A DNA stretch of 64,000 nt from Streptomyces noursei (lineage in GTDB: Bacteria > Actinomycetota > Actinomycetes > Streptomycetales > Streptomycetaceae), in assembly GCF_016917755.1 (NCBI RefSeq), contig NZ_CP070326.1, positions 7,192,001 to 7,256,000 on the forward strand, written 5' to 3'. A program made the position numbers and the translations under genes. The notes under the pieces are model-generated. The model made no database searches and was not told the DNA's origin. It saw only the letters and a list, made by a program, of their open reading frames with translations. Shown one piece after another: positions 43,044-52,660 of this stretch (its first letter is position 1; every line of letters starts with the position of its first letter).

Positions 43044-44042
43044 ATGACAGCCGATCCGGGAGTGACGCGAGGTACGAGAGATCCCGCCGCCCGTCTGCTG
43101 CAGCTGCTCTCGCTGCTGCAGCGCCCACGTGACTGGACGGGCGTGGAGCTGGCCGAGCGTCTGGGGGTCACCGCCCGCACCATCCGCCGTGACATCGAGC
43201 ACCTGCGGGAGCTGGGCTATCCCGTCCAGGCCACGCAGGGCAACATCGGCGGTTACCGTCTCAGCGCGGGCACCGCGATGCCGCCGCTGCTCCTGGACGA
43301 CGACGAAGCGGTGGCCATCGCCATCGGGCTGCGCGCGGCGGCCACGGCGGCGGTCAGCGGTATCGAGGACACCTCGTTGCGGGCCCTGGCCAAGCTGGAG
43401 CAGGTGCTGCCCTCGCGGCTGCGGCGCCGCGTGTCGCACCTCGCCGAGGCGGCCACCTTCCTGCCCCAGCCCGTCCAGGGGGCCGACGCCGAGCTGCTGG
43501 CTTCCCTCGCCGCCGCCTGCGTCGCCCACGAGAAGGTCCGCTTCGGATACGCCCCCGCACGCGGGGCGCCGACGCGGCGGCTGGCCGAGCCCAAGCGGCT
43601 GGTGGCCGCCGGACGGCGCTGGTACCTCCTCGCCTACGACCTGGACCGCGCCGACTGGCGCACCTTCCGCGTCGACCGCATCGACGCCCTGCACCGCACC
43701 GGCTCCCGCGTCCCCGAGCGCGACCTGCCCGGCGGCCAGGACGCCGCCGCATACGTGGCCGACGCCCTGGCCGCCGGCCCCGGCAACTGCCGCGCCGAAC
43801 TCATCGTCCACGCCCCCATCGAGCGCGCCGCCGAGGGCGTACCGTCCTCCCTCGGAACCCTGGAACGGATCGACGAGCACCGCTGCCGACTGCGCACGGC
43901 CGTCGACTCCCCCGAGTACCTGGCCTTCCGCATCGCCGCCCTGCGCCTGGACTACACCCTCGTCGGACCGCCCGACCTCGTCCCGCACCTACGCCGGATC
44001 GCCGAACGCGCCCTGGGCGCTCTTCAGGGGCAGGGCGAGTGA
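43044..44042 (+). CDS. YafY-type WYL-domain transcriptional regulator
   Basis: Regulator of 332 aa. Residues about 12-65 are a DeoR-like HTH (LLSLLQRPRDWTGVELAERLGVTARTIRRDIEHLRELG), residues about 130-210 the WYL domain (VRFGYAPARGAPTRRLAEPKRLVAAGRRWYLLAYDLDRADWRTFRVDRI in outline), followed by the WCX extension. ATG 43044 is chosen because 43014 lies inside the operator. Probably binds the three AGGNC sites. Its paralogue at 47683 lacks the HTH. Confidence 0.9.
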   Translation: MTADPGVTRGTRDPAARLLQLLSLLQRPRDWTGVELAERLGVTARTIRRDIEHLRELGYPVQATQGNIGGYRLSAGTAMPPLLLDDDEAVAIAIGLRAAATAAVSGIEDTSLRALAKLEQVLPSRLRRRVSHLAEAATFLPQPVQGADAELLASLAAACVAHEKVRFGYAPARGAPTRRLAEPKRLVAAGRRWYLLAYDLDRADWRTFRVDRIDALHRTGSRVPERDLPGGQDAAAYVADALAAGPGNCRAELIVHAPIERAAEGVPSSLGTLERIDEHRCRLRTAVDSPEYLAFRIAALRLDYTLVGPPDLVPHLRRIAERALGALQGQGE

Positions 44043-44068
44043 CGCGCACCGGAGCGCCGCCCGCCGCG

Positions 44069-45019
44069 TCATCCTCGTGCGGTGAGCTTCTGCCGGATAT
44101 CGAGGGTGAGACGGAGGCTGTCCAGTGCGCTCTCGGGCGTGATCCGGGAGGTCTCCTTCCCGGCCAGGCAGGCCAGCACATGGTCGATGACGGCCGCGTA
44201 CGTGTCACGCTCGGGCAGGTCGAGGGTGCGCCGCCCGGCATCGGTGTATTCGACGAGGACGGTGCGGCCCTGCCCCTCGGCGCCTCCCGTGAACTCCGTC
44301 TCCAGCACGCCCTCCGCGAAGACGACCCGCGAACCGCCGCTGATGCCATAGGACGTGGGCATGAGCGCGGAGGCGGCACAGCGCGCCAGCACCCCGCCGG
44401 GGTAGGTCAGCACGGCCTCACCGGCCGAACCGCGCCACGCGCCCTCGACACCGTGGGCGGCGACGGACTCGGGCCGGCCCAGCGTGGTGGTGAACAGGTC
44501 GAGTTCGGTGTGCAGGGTGTCCATGGCCAGGGAGTCCAGCCGCAGGTCATAGCCCTCCCATAGCAGTGCGGTGCGGGTCTCGGTCTCCCAGGTGCGCAGC
44601 GGCCCGTACGTCCCGTCGGCGAGGGCTTTGCGGACGTACTCGTTGACGGGACTGAAGCGGGCGAAGAGATCCACGAACGCCTGCCGGCCAGTGGCGTTCT
44701 GCGCCTTGACGACGCGCTGGGCGTCATCCATCGAGGCGGCCAGCGGCAGCTCGCACAGCACGTCCTTGCCCGCCTCCATGGCCCGTACCGCATGGTCTGC
44801 GTGGAGCGGCGTGGGCAGACAGACGTCGACCAGGCCGATGTCGGGGTCACCGTAGATCTCATCGAGATCGGTGGTCGTGGCGAAGCCGAACTGCTCGGCG
44901 AGGGGCTGCAGTTTGGCCGGCGTGCGGCCGAAGACAACGACCTTCTCGACGTCGGGGCGGGCGGCGTAGACGGCGGCGTGTGCGCGGCCGAATCCCGTAC
45001 CCAGCAGACCGATCTTCAT
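44069..45019 (-). CDS. Gfo/Idh/MocA family oxidoreductase
   Basis: NAD(P)-dependent sugar- or cyclitol-type dehydrogenase of 316 aa. Rossmann start KIGLLGTGFGRAHAAVYAA, EKDV-like motif EAGKDVLCELPLA (the usual Lys-Pro is Leu-Pro, so the catalytic Lys of EKP is missing). Its start overlaps the stop of the VOC gene upstream (ATGA at 45016-45019). Substrate unknown. Confidence 0.85.
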   Translation of the reverse strand: MKIGLLGTGFGRAHAAVYAARPDVEKVVVFGRTPAKLQPLAEQFGFATTTDLDEIYGDPDIGLVDVCLPTPLHADHAVRAMEAGKDVLCELPLAASMDDAQRVVKAQNATGRQAFVDLFARFSPVNEYVRKALADGTYGPLRTWETETRTALLWEGYDLRLDSLAMDTLHTELDLFTTTLGRPESVAAHGVEGAWRGSAGEAVLTYPGGVLARCAASALMPTSYGISGGSRVVFAEGVLETEFTGGAEGQGRTVLVEYTDAGRRTLDLPERDTYAAVIDHVLACLAGKETSRITPESALDSLRLTLDIRQKLTARG

Positions 45020-45867
45020 CGTGCACTCTCCTTGCCGCTGATCCTGGCGTTACTGCCGCTGTCGTTGCCGTTGCTGAACAGTCCGAAGCGGTTGCCCCGC
45101 GGGTCCAGCAGGCGGGCGTAGCGGCATCCGTCGGGCACCGTTTCCGGTCCCTGCTCGACGCGGGCACCGGCTGCGACGGCCTTCTCGGTCAGCGCTGTGA
45201 CGTCCTGGGCCAGGAAGCACGGCATGGCGTAGTCCGCGCCGCCCTCCCGCCCGCTGCGGTCGTGCAGCCCGCCGACCGGGTAGGGGCCACCGGTGAGGAT
45301 GGACTGGTACGGCCCCTCGCCCTCGAACCGCCAGCCGAAGGCGGAGGAGTAGAACGCGCGGGTGGCGTCCGGGTCGGAGGTGCCGATCTCGAACCAGGCG
45401 AACATGCCCGGCCGGGGCTCGAAGGCGACCCGCTCCATCTGCGCGTGGGTGGACTCCATCCGGTCCTGGAAGCGGGCCGCGTCGCTCTGGGAGAAGAGCG
45501 AGAAGACGTTGCCCTGCGGGTCGCGCAGCCGGGCGAAGACGGTGACGTCGCCGACCGGGGTGGCGGGCACCTCCACGTGCGCGCCCAGCCCGCTCAGCCG
45601 CTCGACGTGGGCGGCCACGTCCAAGGACAGCACGGACAGGTTGGACGTCTCACGGACGCCGGCCCCTCCCTCCCGGCTGTGGATGGCACCCATCGGCCAG
45701 GGCATGTCCGGGGCGAAGATGCGGAGGTAGATGTTGCCGTCGATGGACGAGTCCGGATCCCGCTCGAAGGTCCAGCCCAGCAGCGGGCCGTAGAAGTCCT
45801 GGACCGCCTGGGGATCGGCGGTGGCGAACTCGAACCAGACGACGTTTCCGGGGGACATGAAGCTCAT
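45016..45867 (-). CDS. Tandem VOC family protein
   Basis: Protein of 283 aa made of two glyoxalase-like halves, each starting WFEFATADPQAVQDFYGPLLGW and WFEIGTSDPDATRAFYSSAFGW. Similar to CFP30/hydroxylase-associated VOC proteins of actinobacteria. ATG 45867; operator copy 2 lies 49 bp upstream. Forms an operon with the Gfo/Idh gene. Confidence 0.87.
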   Translation of the reverse strand: MSFMSPGNVVWFEFATADPQAVQDFYGPLLGWTFERDPDSSIDGNIYLRIFAPDMPWPMGAIHSREGGAGVRETSNLSVLSLDVAAHVERLSGLGAHVEVPATPVGDVTVFARLRDPQGNVFSLFSQSDAARFQDRMESTHAQMERVAFEPRPGMFAWFEIGTSDPDATRAFYSSAFGWRFEGEGPYQSILTGGPYPVGGLHDRSGREGGADYAMPCFLAQDVTALTEKAVAAGARVEQGPETVPDGCRYARLLDPRGNRFGLFSNGNDSGSNARISGKESAR

Positions 45868-45915
45868 GCGGGCTCCTGTCGGAGTAGGCGTGCGGTGTGC
45901 CGGAACCGTAGAACT

Positions 45916-45937
45916 CCAATAGGGCCCCCAATGTCCT
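45916..45937. promoter_or_regulatory. WYL-regulon operator, copy 2
   Basis: Same 22-bp pattern as 42999-43020 (CCAATAGG, then AATGTCCT), upstream of the tandem VOC-Gfo/Idh operon. Confidence 0.75.
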
Positions 45938-46044
45938 AATGTCCTGGGAGGCGTTGTGTCCGACCTCGTCACCGATGGGCCCGGACCGTCGCGCATGGCG
46001 GGGGCGGTGCCGCATCCGGCCGACGCGGCACCGGCCCGCCCGGT

Positions 46045-47619
46045 TCACCGGGTGAGCGCGGGGTCCGGTGCCGGCTGCCTGGCCTGCTCCTCCGCTCGGG
46101 GGCCACCGACGGTGTCCGCGTCCTTGCGCCCGGCCCTGCGCGGCACCGCGTACAGCAGCGCGAAGGCGGCGAGGAAGGCGGCGGCGACATACGGCAGGGT
46201 GTGCGCGAAGGCGTCCGGCATCTTCGCCGCCCGGACGGCCGGGTTGCCGTCGCCGCCCAGGTGGTTGAAGAAGATCAGCGAGGAGAGGGCGGTGCCGACG
46301 GCCTGGCCGAGCTGGGTCGTGGTGTTGTTCAGGCCGGAGGCCGAACCGGCGTGCTCGTGCGGCACCTCGGACAGGACGATGTCCGTCAGCGGCGCGATGA
46401 TCAGGCCCATGCCGATGCCCATCGGCACCAGCGGCAGCATCGTCTGCCACAGCGCGATGTCCGCGCCGTAGTGGCCCACCAGCCACGCGAAGAGCACCAT
46501 CCCGGCCGCGGCGATCAGCGCTCCCGCCTGGAGCACCCGGCGGCCGAAACGCGGCACCAGCACCTGCATCGAGACACCGGCGCCGGCCATCAGCAGCAGG
46601 GAGAGCGGTAGCCCGGACAGGCCCGCCTTCAGCGGTGAAAAGCCGAGGCCCAGCTGGAGGTAGAGCGCCCAGGCCAGGAAGAACACCCCGGAGGCCAGGC
46701 CGAACAGCAGCTGCACGCCCAGCCCGCCCGAAAAGCTTCTGCGGGAGAACAGTGAGAGCACCACCAGCGGAGAGCCGCCGCGGGCGATCACCCGGCGCTC
46801 GTAGGCGACGAACAGCGCCAGCACCGGCACCGAGGCCGCCAACATCGCGTACGTCCACACCGGCCAGCCCAGCTCGCGCCCCTGGATCAGCGGCAGGACG
46901 AGGAAGAGCAGACCCGTCGCGGACAGCAGCATGCCGCCCACATCGAGCCGGGCCGCGCGCTCGTCCTTCGACTCGCGGATCAGCATCGCCCCGGCGATCA
47001 GTCCGGCCACGCCCAGCGGCAGGTTGACCAGGAAGATCGGACGCCAGCCCAGCCCGAACAGATCGCCCTCGACCAGCAGCGCACCGACCAGCGGCCCGGC
47101 CAGCACGCCCAGCGCGCTGACCGCCCCGAAGACACCGAAGACCTTGCCGCGCTCCTCCTTCGGGAAGGAGACATGGATGATCGACAGCACCTGGGGCACC
47201 ATCAGCGCGGCCGCCGCGCCCTGCGCGATCCGGCCGGCCAGCAGGACCTCGGGGGAGCCGGCGATCCCGCACACCAGCGAGGTGAGGGTGAACCCGGCGA
47301 CCCCGGCGAGAAAGACCCGCTTGCGGCCGTACAGGTCGCCCAGACGCCCGCCGGTGATCAGGCCGAGCGCGAAGGCCAGGGCATAGCCGCCGACCACCCA
47401 CTGGATCTGGGCGGTCGACGCCCCGGTGTCCGCCTGGATGTGGGGGACGGCGATATTGACCACGGTCACATCCACCGCGTCCATGAAGGTCGCGACGAGG
47501 AGGACGATCAGCGCCACCCAACGGCGAGGATCCGCCTGATCCACTGCCTGCGAGGGGCTGTTCAGCGCATCAATAACCGACGCTTTCGCATCGCTTTGAG
47601 GAGTTTTGTTCTCAGACAT
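46045..47619 (-). CDS. MFS transporter, DHA2 family
   Basis: Fourteen-helix exporter of 524 aa (WVALIVLLVATFMDAVDVTVVNIAVPHIQ first helix; GRLGDLYGRKRVF motif A; GPLVGALL motif C). ATG 47619 is 19 bp from operator copy 3. Divergent from the truncated WYL gene. Substrate unknown; as part of the regulon it may export the toxic compound handled by the VOC proteins. Confidence 0.9.
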   Translation of the reverse strand: MSENKTPQSDAKASVIDALNSPSQAVDQADPRRWVALIVLLVATFMDAVDVTVVNIAVPHIQADTGASTAQIQWVVGGYALAFALGLITGGRLGDLYGRKRVFLAGVAGFTLTSLVCGIAGSPEVLLAGRIAQGAAAALMVPQVLSIIHVSFPKEERGKVFGVFGAVSALGVLAGPLVGALLVEGDLFGLGWRPIFLVNLPLGVAGLIAGAMLIRESKDERAARLDVGGMLLSATGLLFLVLPLIQGRELGWPVWTYAMLAASVPVLALFVAYERRVIARGGSPLVVLSLFSRRSFSGGLGVQLLFGLASGVFFLAWALYLQLGLGFSPLKAGLSGLPLSLLLMAGAGVSMQVLVPRFGRRVLQAGALIAAAGMVLFAWLVGHYGADIALWQTMLPLVPMGIGMGLIIAPLTDIVLSEVPHEHAGSASGLNNTTTQLGQAVGTALSSLIFFNHLGGDGNPAVRAAKMPDAFAHTLPYVAAAFLAAFALLYAVPRRAGRKDADTVGGPRAEEQARQPAPDPALTR

Positions 47620-47637
47620 GCCTTCGACGCTAAAAAC

Positions 47638-47659
47638 CCAATAGGACGCCCAACGACCT
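47638..47659. promoter_or_regulatory. WYL-regulon operator, copy 3
   Basis: CCAATAGGACGCCCAACGAC then CT: the third copy, in the gap between the MFS gene and the truncated WYL gene. Confidence 0.7.
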
Positions 47660-47682
47660 CAATGCCGGGAAGCCTGGAGGGC

Positions 47683-48504
47683 ATGACCGCTGACCTGCCT
47701 GCCCGGATGCCCCTCCCCTTCGACGACGAGGAGGCCGTTGCCCTCGCCGCCGCCCTGCGCACCGCCGCAACGAGCGTCTCCGGCATCGAGGAGACCGCCG
47801 TCCGCGCCCTGGCCAAGCTCGAACAGCTCCTGCCCGCCCGCCAGCGCGACCAGATCTCCGCCCTCCAACACTCCACCGTGTCACCGCGGTTCGACGGCAC
47901 GCCGCAGGTGGACCTCGCCGCGCTGGCCACCCTCGCCGCCGCCTGCCACGACCACGAGATCATCACCTTCGCGTACGAGTCCCGCGACGGCACCCCCAGC
48001 ACACGCCGCGTGGAACCCCACACCCTCATCACCACCCACGGCCGCTGGTACCTCGCCGCGTACGACCTTGACCGCGACGCCTGGCGCACCTTCCGCGTCG
48101 ACCGCCTCACCGCTCCCGACTCCACCGGCCGCCGCGTCCCACCCCGCCGGCTCCCCGCCCCCGACGCGTCCGCGTACCTGACCGCATCCCTTGCCGCCCT
48201 ACCCACTCGCTACTCCGCCCGGGCCACCGTCCCGTCCGACGCCGAGACGGTCCGCGCTCGTACCGGGGTCCTCCCCTCCCGCGTCCGGGCCCTCGACGGC
48301 CACACGTGCATCGTCGACCTCTCCGCCGACGACCCGCTCCACATCGCCGTAAGATTCCTCACCCTGGAAAACTTGGGACGCGGGGCCACCACCCTGTACG
48401 GCACCACCGAGCTCGTCCCGCACCTCGAAGAGTTCGCCCACTGCCTGGCGGACGCAGCCCGCGCTCTCGCCCAGCCCCACGACGAGCGCGAGGCGGACCG
48501 GTGA
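47683..48504 (+). CDS. WYL-domain protein lacking its HTH
   Basis: Paralogue of 43044-44042, 273 aa. It starts MTADLPARMPLPFDDEEAVALAAALRTA, joining the first residues of the family straight to the region after the HTH (MTADPG... and ...AMPPLLLDDDEAVAIAIGLRAA in the paralogue), so the DNA-binding domain is cleanly missing. WYL (RWYLAAYDLDRDAWRTFRVDRL) and WCX parts are whole. It may sense ligand only or act as a dimer partner. Its stop overlaps the radical SAM gene start (GTGA). Confidence 0.85.
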   Translation: MTADLPARMPLPFDDEEAVALAAALRTAATSVSGIEETAVRALAKLEQLLPARQRDQISALQHSTVSPRFDGTPQVDLAALATLAAACHDHEIITFAYESRDGTPSTRRVEPHTLITTHGRWYLAAYDLDRDAWRTFRVDRLTAPDSTGRRVPPRRLPAPDASAYLTASLAALPTRYSARATVPSDAETVRARTGVLPSRVRALDGHTCIVDLSADDPLHIAVRFLTLENLGRGATTLYGTTELVPHLEEFAHCLADAARALAQPHDEREADR

Positions 48505-49478
48505 ACGCCACCGCCCCGCAGCCCACCCTCTTCCCGGCCTCCGCCATAAGCCCCGCACCACCCCCATCCCCCGACTTCCACGGCATCACCTGTCACGAGA
48601 TCCAGGCCCGCACCCTCCTCAACCGCATGCCCGGCGCCCCGCCCGGCGGCCTGGGCTGGACCCTCAACCCCTACCGGGGCTGCACCCACGCCTGTACCTA
48701 CTGCTTCGCCCGCGACGGCCACCACCACCTCGGCCACAACACCGGCGAAGACTTCCAGACCCGCCTCTACGTCAAAACCAACGCCGCCACCGTCCTGCGC
48801 CGCGAACTGCGTACCGGCAAAACCGGTGACCAGTGGGTCATGGTCGGTACCTCCACCGACTGCTATCAACGCGCCGAAGGCCGTTACCAGTTGATGCCCG
48901 CCATCCTGCGTGCTCTGACCGACTACCGGGTCCCCTTCACCACGACCACCAAGTCCGCTCTCCTGCGCCGCGACCTCGCCTTGTTCGCCGAAGCAGCCCA
49001 CGTGACCGACGTCCTGGTCATGACCTCCCTCGGCTCCCTCGACGACCGCGTGTGGCGCGCCTTCGAACCCGGCGCCGCCCCACCCCGCGCCCGACTGGAC
49101 ACCATTGCCGCCCTGCGTGCCGCAGGCGTCCCCGCCGGCGTCCTCATCGCCCCCGTCATCCCCCACGCCGCCGACCACCCCGACGCCCTCAACGCCCTCG
49201 TCGACGCCTGCGCCGAGGCCGGAGCCGTCACCGTCTTCCCCGACGTCATGCGCCTCAGCCCCGGCGCCCGCACCTGGTTCCTGGACCAGGCCGCCCAAAA
49301 CCTCCCACCCCGCCTCCACCACCGCCTGGCCGCCGACTTCGCCACTCGCCGCACCATGCCCCCGCGCTACGTCCAGCAGGTCGCCGACCACATCCACGCC
49401 CGCGCAGCCCAGCACGGCATCCCCCGATGGCAGGACTACGTCAGGAACGTGCACCGCCCCGGCCTGAACGGCGGGTAA
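48501..49478 (+). CDS. Rv2578c-like radical SAM protein
   Basis: Radical S-adenosylmethionine enzyme of 325 aa. The cluster motif CTHACTYCF (CxxxCxxC) is near residue 60, within NPYRGCTHAC as in the SplB-like Rv2578c family. GTSTDCYQRAE and the barrel strands follow. GTG 48501 overlaps the WYL stop. Reaction unknown. Confidence 0.88.
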   Translation: MNATAPQPTLFPASAISPAPPPSPDFHGITCHEIQARTLLNRMPGAPPGGLGWTLNPYRGCTHACTYCFARDGHHHLGHNTGEDFQTRLYVKTNAATVLRRELRTGKTGDQWVMVGTSTDCYQRAEGRYQLMPAILRALTDYRVPFTTTTKSALLRRDLALFAEAAHVTDVLVMTSLGSLDDRVWRAFEPGAAPPRARLDTIAALRAAGVPAGVLIAPVIPHAADHPDALNALVDACAEAGAVTVFPDVMRLSPGARTWFLDQAAQNLPPRLHHRLAADFATRRTMPPRYVQQVADHIHARAAQHGIPRWQDYVRNVHRPGLNGG

Positions 49479-49745
49479 CAGGGGCGATCCGCCTCGCCCG
49501 GGGCCGTGTCACGATCCTCGACACCGGCCGCCTCAAGGATGCCGCGGGCTGACGCATGGCGCTGGTGGCAGACGTCCGTCGGTGACCGCCCTTTCAGTCA
49601 AGAAGTTGCTTATGCGGCGCCTCACGGATCGGTCAGGTCCCGCATGTTCGTCGCTGCTCTGCTCGCAGCCTGTGCTGGAGCGTTCAGGTAGGCAGATGGC
49701 GTCGTGTTGGGCAAAGCGGTGTGCCGGTCAGAGACAGCTGCCACC

Positions 49746-50102
49746 ATGGCCGGCATGGCTGCCAAGAGATGTGACCGCTGTGATCTGTTCATTGGCGAAG
49801 GCTGTGACTGCCCACCAGACGGATCGGTCCCGCGGGCCGATGCCGCAATTGCCGCTGTTCAGGCTGTGCGACAGCTCGTTACTCCTCCGGACAGGATCCT
49901 GATCTCTCCACGCGGGGTGGCTCACCTTCCCGATGCGTGCAACCACCATCCGGAGCAGAGTCATCGAGACGCGGGTTGGGGATGGATCGCATGGCCGGCG
50001 AAGGGGCTGTGGGAGGGCATAGATCCAACGCGTCCAGTGCAGGCCACGGAGGGGGATACGACTCTCGTCGCCCATCGCCGGTGCGGCAGCTGCCTGTCAT
50101 AG
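49746..50102 (+). CDS. Small Cys-rich hypothetical protein
   Basis: 118 aa. KRCDRCDLFIGEGCDCPPDG gives two CxxC/CxC-like metal sites near the start, and RRCGSC another near the end; a conserved-looking WIAWPAKGLWEG lies in the middle. No family recognized. The start could be ATG 49755. Spacer 49479-49745 shows no gene. Confidence 0.45.
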   Translation: MAGMAAKRCDRCDLFIGEGCDCPPDGSVPRADAAIAAVQAVRQLVTPPDRILISPRGVAHLPDACNHHPEQSHRDAGWGWIAWPAKGLWEGIDPTRPVQATEGDTTLVAHRRCGSCLS

Positions 50103-50194
50103 CCAGGATCACGCCATGATCCCCATGCGGCGCTCTTCCGGCCGCCGCGTGTGCTGCCCACACTGCTCCCGTGACACTGAGGGGGAGAGGCGGC

Positions 50195-50899
50195 ATGGCT
50201 ACTCGGAGGGGGCGCCGCTCCGCGGCGCGCAGGCGGCGTCAGGCGTTGCAGCAGTCGGCCTTTGTGGGTGCGGCACTGCTGCTCATATTGCTCGTGGTGT
50301 TCTGGTCGGTCATCTGGCCCTACATGGTGGGGATTGTTGTTCTGGGGGCCGTTGGGACTCTGGTGTGGTGGCTATGGCGTACCGATCGACTGCTGCGCAG
50401 CCGCGATCGCAGCTGGCGACGCGAGGAGGAGGTGAAGGCGGGCCGTCGGACGCTCGCCGAGGTGGACGTGATGTCCGGGACCGAGTTCGAGGAGCTGGTC
50501 GCCGCGTTGTGCCGGCGTGACGGCTGCACCGAGGTACGGCGGGTCGGCGGATCCGGGGACAACGGCGCCGATGTGCGCGGCTGCCTGTCGGACGGGCGGA
50601 CGATGGTGATCCAGTGCAAGCGCTACGCCCCCAGCCGCGCCATCGCCAGTCGTGAGGTGCGTGATCTACGAGGTGCGCAAGCGCACTTCGAGGCCGATGT
50701 CGCCATCTTCGTGACCACCACGCGGTTCAGCCGTCAGGCCGAGGACTTCGCCGTGAACATCGGGATCCTTGCCATCCACCGTAACCATCTTGGCCTGTGG
50801 AACAACGGTGCTCGCCTTGAGTCGTTGATCAGCGTCAACGGCGCCGGTCAGGGCGACACCAAGCATCTGCGCCGGTGGAAGCGGACGTACGGCAGATGA
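50195..50899 (+). CDS. Membrane-anchored Mrr-type restriction endonuclease
   Basis: 234 aa. A basic N-terminus and two transmembrane helices (residues about 25-70) precede an Mrr_cat domain: GTEFEELVAALCRRDG, GSGDNGADVRG and IQCKRYA form the E...D-QxK core. Such membrane Mrr proteins are thought to cut foreign or modified DNA. ATG 50195 follows GGGAGAGG. Not linked to any methylase here. Confidence 0.85.
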   Translation: MATRRGRRSAARRRRQALQQSAFVGAALLLILLVVFWSVIWPYMVGIVVLGAVGTLVWWLWRTDRLLRSRDRSWRREEEVKAGRRTLAEVDVMSGTEFEELVAALCRRDGCTEVRRVGGSGDNGADVRGCLSDGRTMVIQCKRYAPSRAIASREVRDLRGAQAHFEADVAIFVTTTRFSRQAEDFAVNIGILAIHRNHLGLWNNGARLESLISVNGAGQGDTKHLRRWKRTYGR

Positions 50900-50940
50900 T
50901 CGGGGCGTAGCCGTCGCTGGCGCATGTGAATGGCCTGCTG

Positions 50941-51987
50941 CTACAGAAATGCGGCGGTGCGGAACGCGTTGCGAACCGCGGTCAAGGGCTCCCGATCGCG
51001 GGTGTAGTAGAGCTTGTTGGTGAGCAGGATCGCCCACCGACCTTTCGCCGGTGAGATCCACATGCCAGTGCCGGTGAAGCCGTAGTGCACCCAGATGTCG
51101 TCGGCTGCCGGATCCGTGCCGGGGGCTGGGTGCCAGAACAGGCCCCGTTCTGGTGTCATCGCCCCGGTGTGGGTTTGGAGGGACTCCGTCACCCAGTCTC
51201 GTCCGAAGCCCGCCTGCTCGGGAGCGGACGCGGGATTCAGCATGTGACGGAGGAAGGCGGCGAGGTCTTCAAGGACGGAGAAGACGCCGGCGATCCCGCA
51301 GATGCCGTCGAGGAGGCGTGCGGAGAAGTCGTGGGCCATGCCTTTGAGGTGGAGTCCGGTGGCCTCGTTCACCTCGGTTGGCGCGCAGCGGTTCACGGAC
51401 TGGGAGGGAAGGGGGCCGAAGGACGTTTCGGCCATCCCGAGGGGGCGCCAGATCCGTGTGCGTGCCAGCTGGTCGAGTCGCTGTCCGGAGATGTGTTCGG
51501 CGAGGTATCCGAGGACGAGGGCGGCACGGTCGGTGTATTCGACGGCTTCGCCGGGCGGGCGGTGCAGGGCCTCGTGGAGGACGCCGTCGTGGATGTCCTG
51601 GGTGTCGGTGCCGTAGAGGTTCTTGAGGTTGGCCCGGAGAGGGAGGCCGGCGGTGTGGGTCAGGAGGTGGTGGGCTGTCACCTGGCCGAGGGGGTGGCCT
51701 TTGACCTCCGGCCAGAAGTTGCCCAGCGGCTCATCGAGTTGGAGCTTGCCGTCCTCGACGAGGGTGCCGATCGACGCCCACACGGCCAGGATCTTGGTGA
51801 GGCTGGCGACGTCGAAGATCGTGTCGAGTCGCATCGGCTGGTCGGGCTGCGTCGGATCGAGGAGCCCTACGGCGCCGTTTGCCTTTGTGCCGGTGGTGTC
51901 GCCGGTGGCCCAGACGGCACCCGGGTAGACGCGGTCGTGGACGCCGTTGCGCAGGAGCTGGTCGATGCGGTCGATTTCGAGCGTCAT
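50941..51987 (-). CDS. Serine hydrolase, beta-lactamase family
   Basis: 348 aa with SxxK motif SLTK near residue 70, YxN replaced by YTD in EAVEYTDRAALVLGYL, and HYGFTGTGMW at the third site. No signal peptide. Related to EstB-like esterases and DD-peptidases. ATG 51987. Not similar in detail to the hydrolase at 27684. Confidence 0.85.
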   Translation of the reverse strand: MTLEIDRIDQLLRNGVHDRVYPGAVWATGDTTGTKANGAVGLLDPTQPDQPMRLDTIFDVASLTKILAVWASIGTLVEDGKLQLDEPLGNFWPEVKGHPLGQVTAHHLLTHTAGLPLRANLKNLYGTDTQDIHDGVLHEALHRPPGEAVEYTDRAALVLGYLAEHISGQRLDQLARTRIWRPLGMAETSFGPLPSQSVNRCAPTEVNEATGLHLKGMAHDFSARLLDGICGIAGVFSVLEDLAAFLRHMLNPASAPEQAGFGRDWVTESLQTHTGAMTPERGLFWHPAPGTDPAADDIWVHYGFTGTGMWISPAKGRWAILLTNKLYYTRDREPLTAVRNAFRTAAFL

Positions 51988-52070
51988 GGTCTCCCGATCA
52001 TGTGCCTTGGGTGTCCCGTTGGTCAGGGTAGTGGCGCAGCCGGTGGCGGCCCGGCCGCGCCACGGAGCGG

Positions 52071-52346
52071 TCAGTTGAGCTGTCTGCCGAGGTCGGTCAG
52101 GGCAGCGGCGGTGGTACTCAGGGGGTAGCAGGCGGCGTTGGCGCGGCCTGCTTCCTGGAGGGCGGGAAGTAGGCCGGGGGTGGTGCGGAGACGGTCGAGG
52201 TCCCGTGCGAGGGCTGCCGGGTTGGTGAAGTCGGTGGCCAGGCCGGTGGCGGCTAGGGACTCGTTCAGGCCGGGGACCGGCTGGTAGAGGACAGGCAGGC
52301 CGCAGGCAGGGCACGGACCGGTAGGCACTCCGGCCTGTTGGTCCAT
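52071..52346 (-). pseudogene. Glycosyltransferase C-terminal fragment
   Basis: The reading CGLPVLYQPVPGLNESLAATGLATDF followed by AALARDLDRLRTTPGLLPALQEAGR looks like the end of a GT-B glycosyltransferase. The rest of the gene is missing upstream, where a GNAT gene fragment starts on the other strand. Confidence 0.5.
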
Positions 52347-52387
52347 TTCCGTGGAGCCGCCCCACTACGGGCAGGCACAATCAGCGG

Positions 52388-52660
52388 ATGCGTGATCGAA
52401 TTCGGCTGCCGGCAGGGCTGTGTCTGCGTCCATGGGAGCCATCCGATGCCCTCGCCGTACTGGAGGCGTTCGCGGAACCCGTGATGAAACGGCAGGCCGA
52501 TGCACCCATCGCCACGATCGCGGATGCCGAGCAGTGGCTCCAGCGGCGGCAGGATCAATGGCGCCGGCAGGTTGCCTACAGCTTCGCCGTCGCCGACAGC
52601 ACCAACACGGCGCTGGGCGGTGTCGCGGTCAGCAACCTCAATTCCCGGCACGCCACCGGA
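52388..52660 (+). pseudogene. GNAT acetyltransferase, N-terminal fragment
   Basis: LRPWEPSDALAVLEAFAEPVMKRQ and YSFAVADSTNTALGGVAVSNLN are the first half of a RimJ-like acetyltransferase. Homology ends at about RHATGW, where sigma-factor sequence begins in another frame. Confidence 0.65.
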
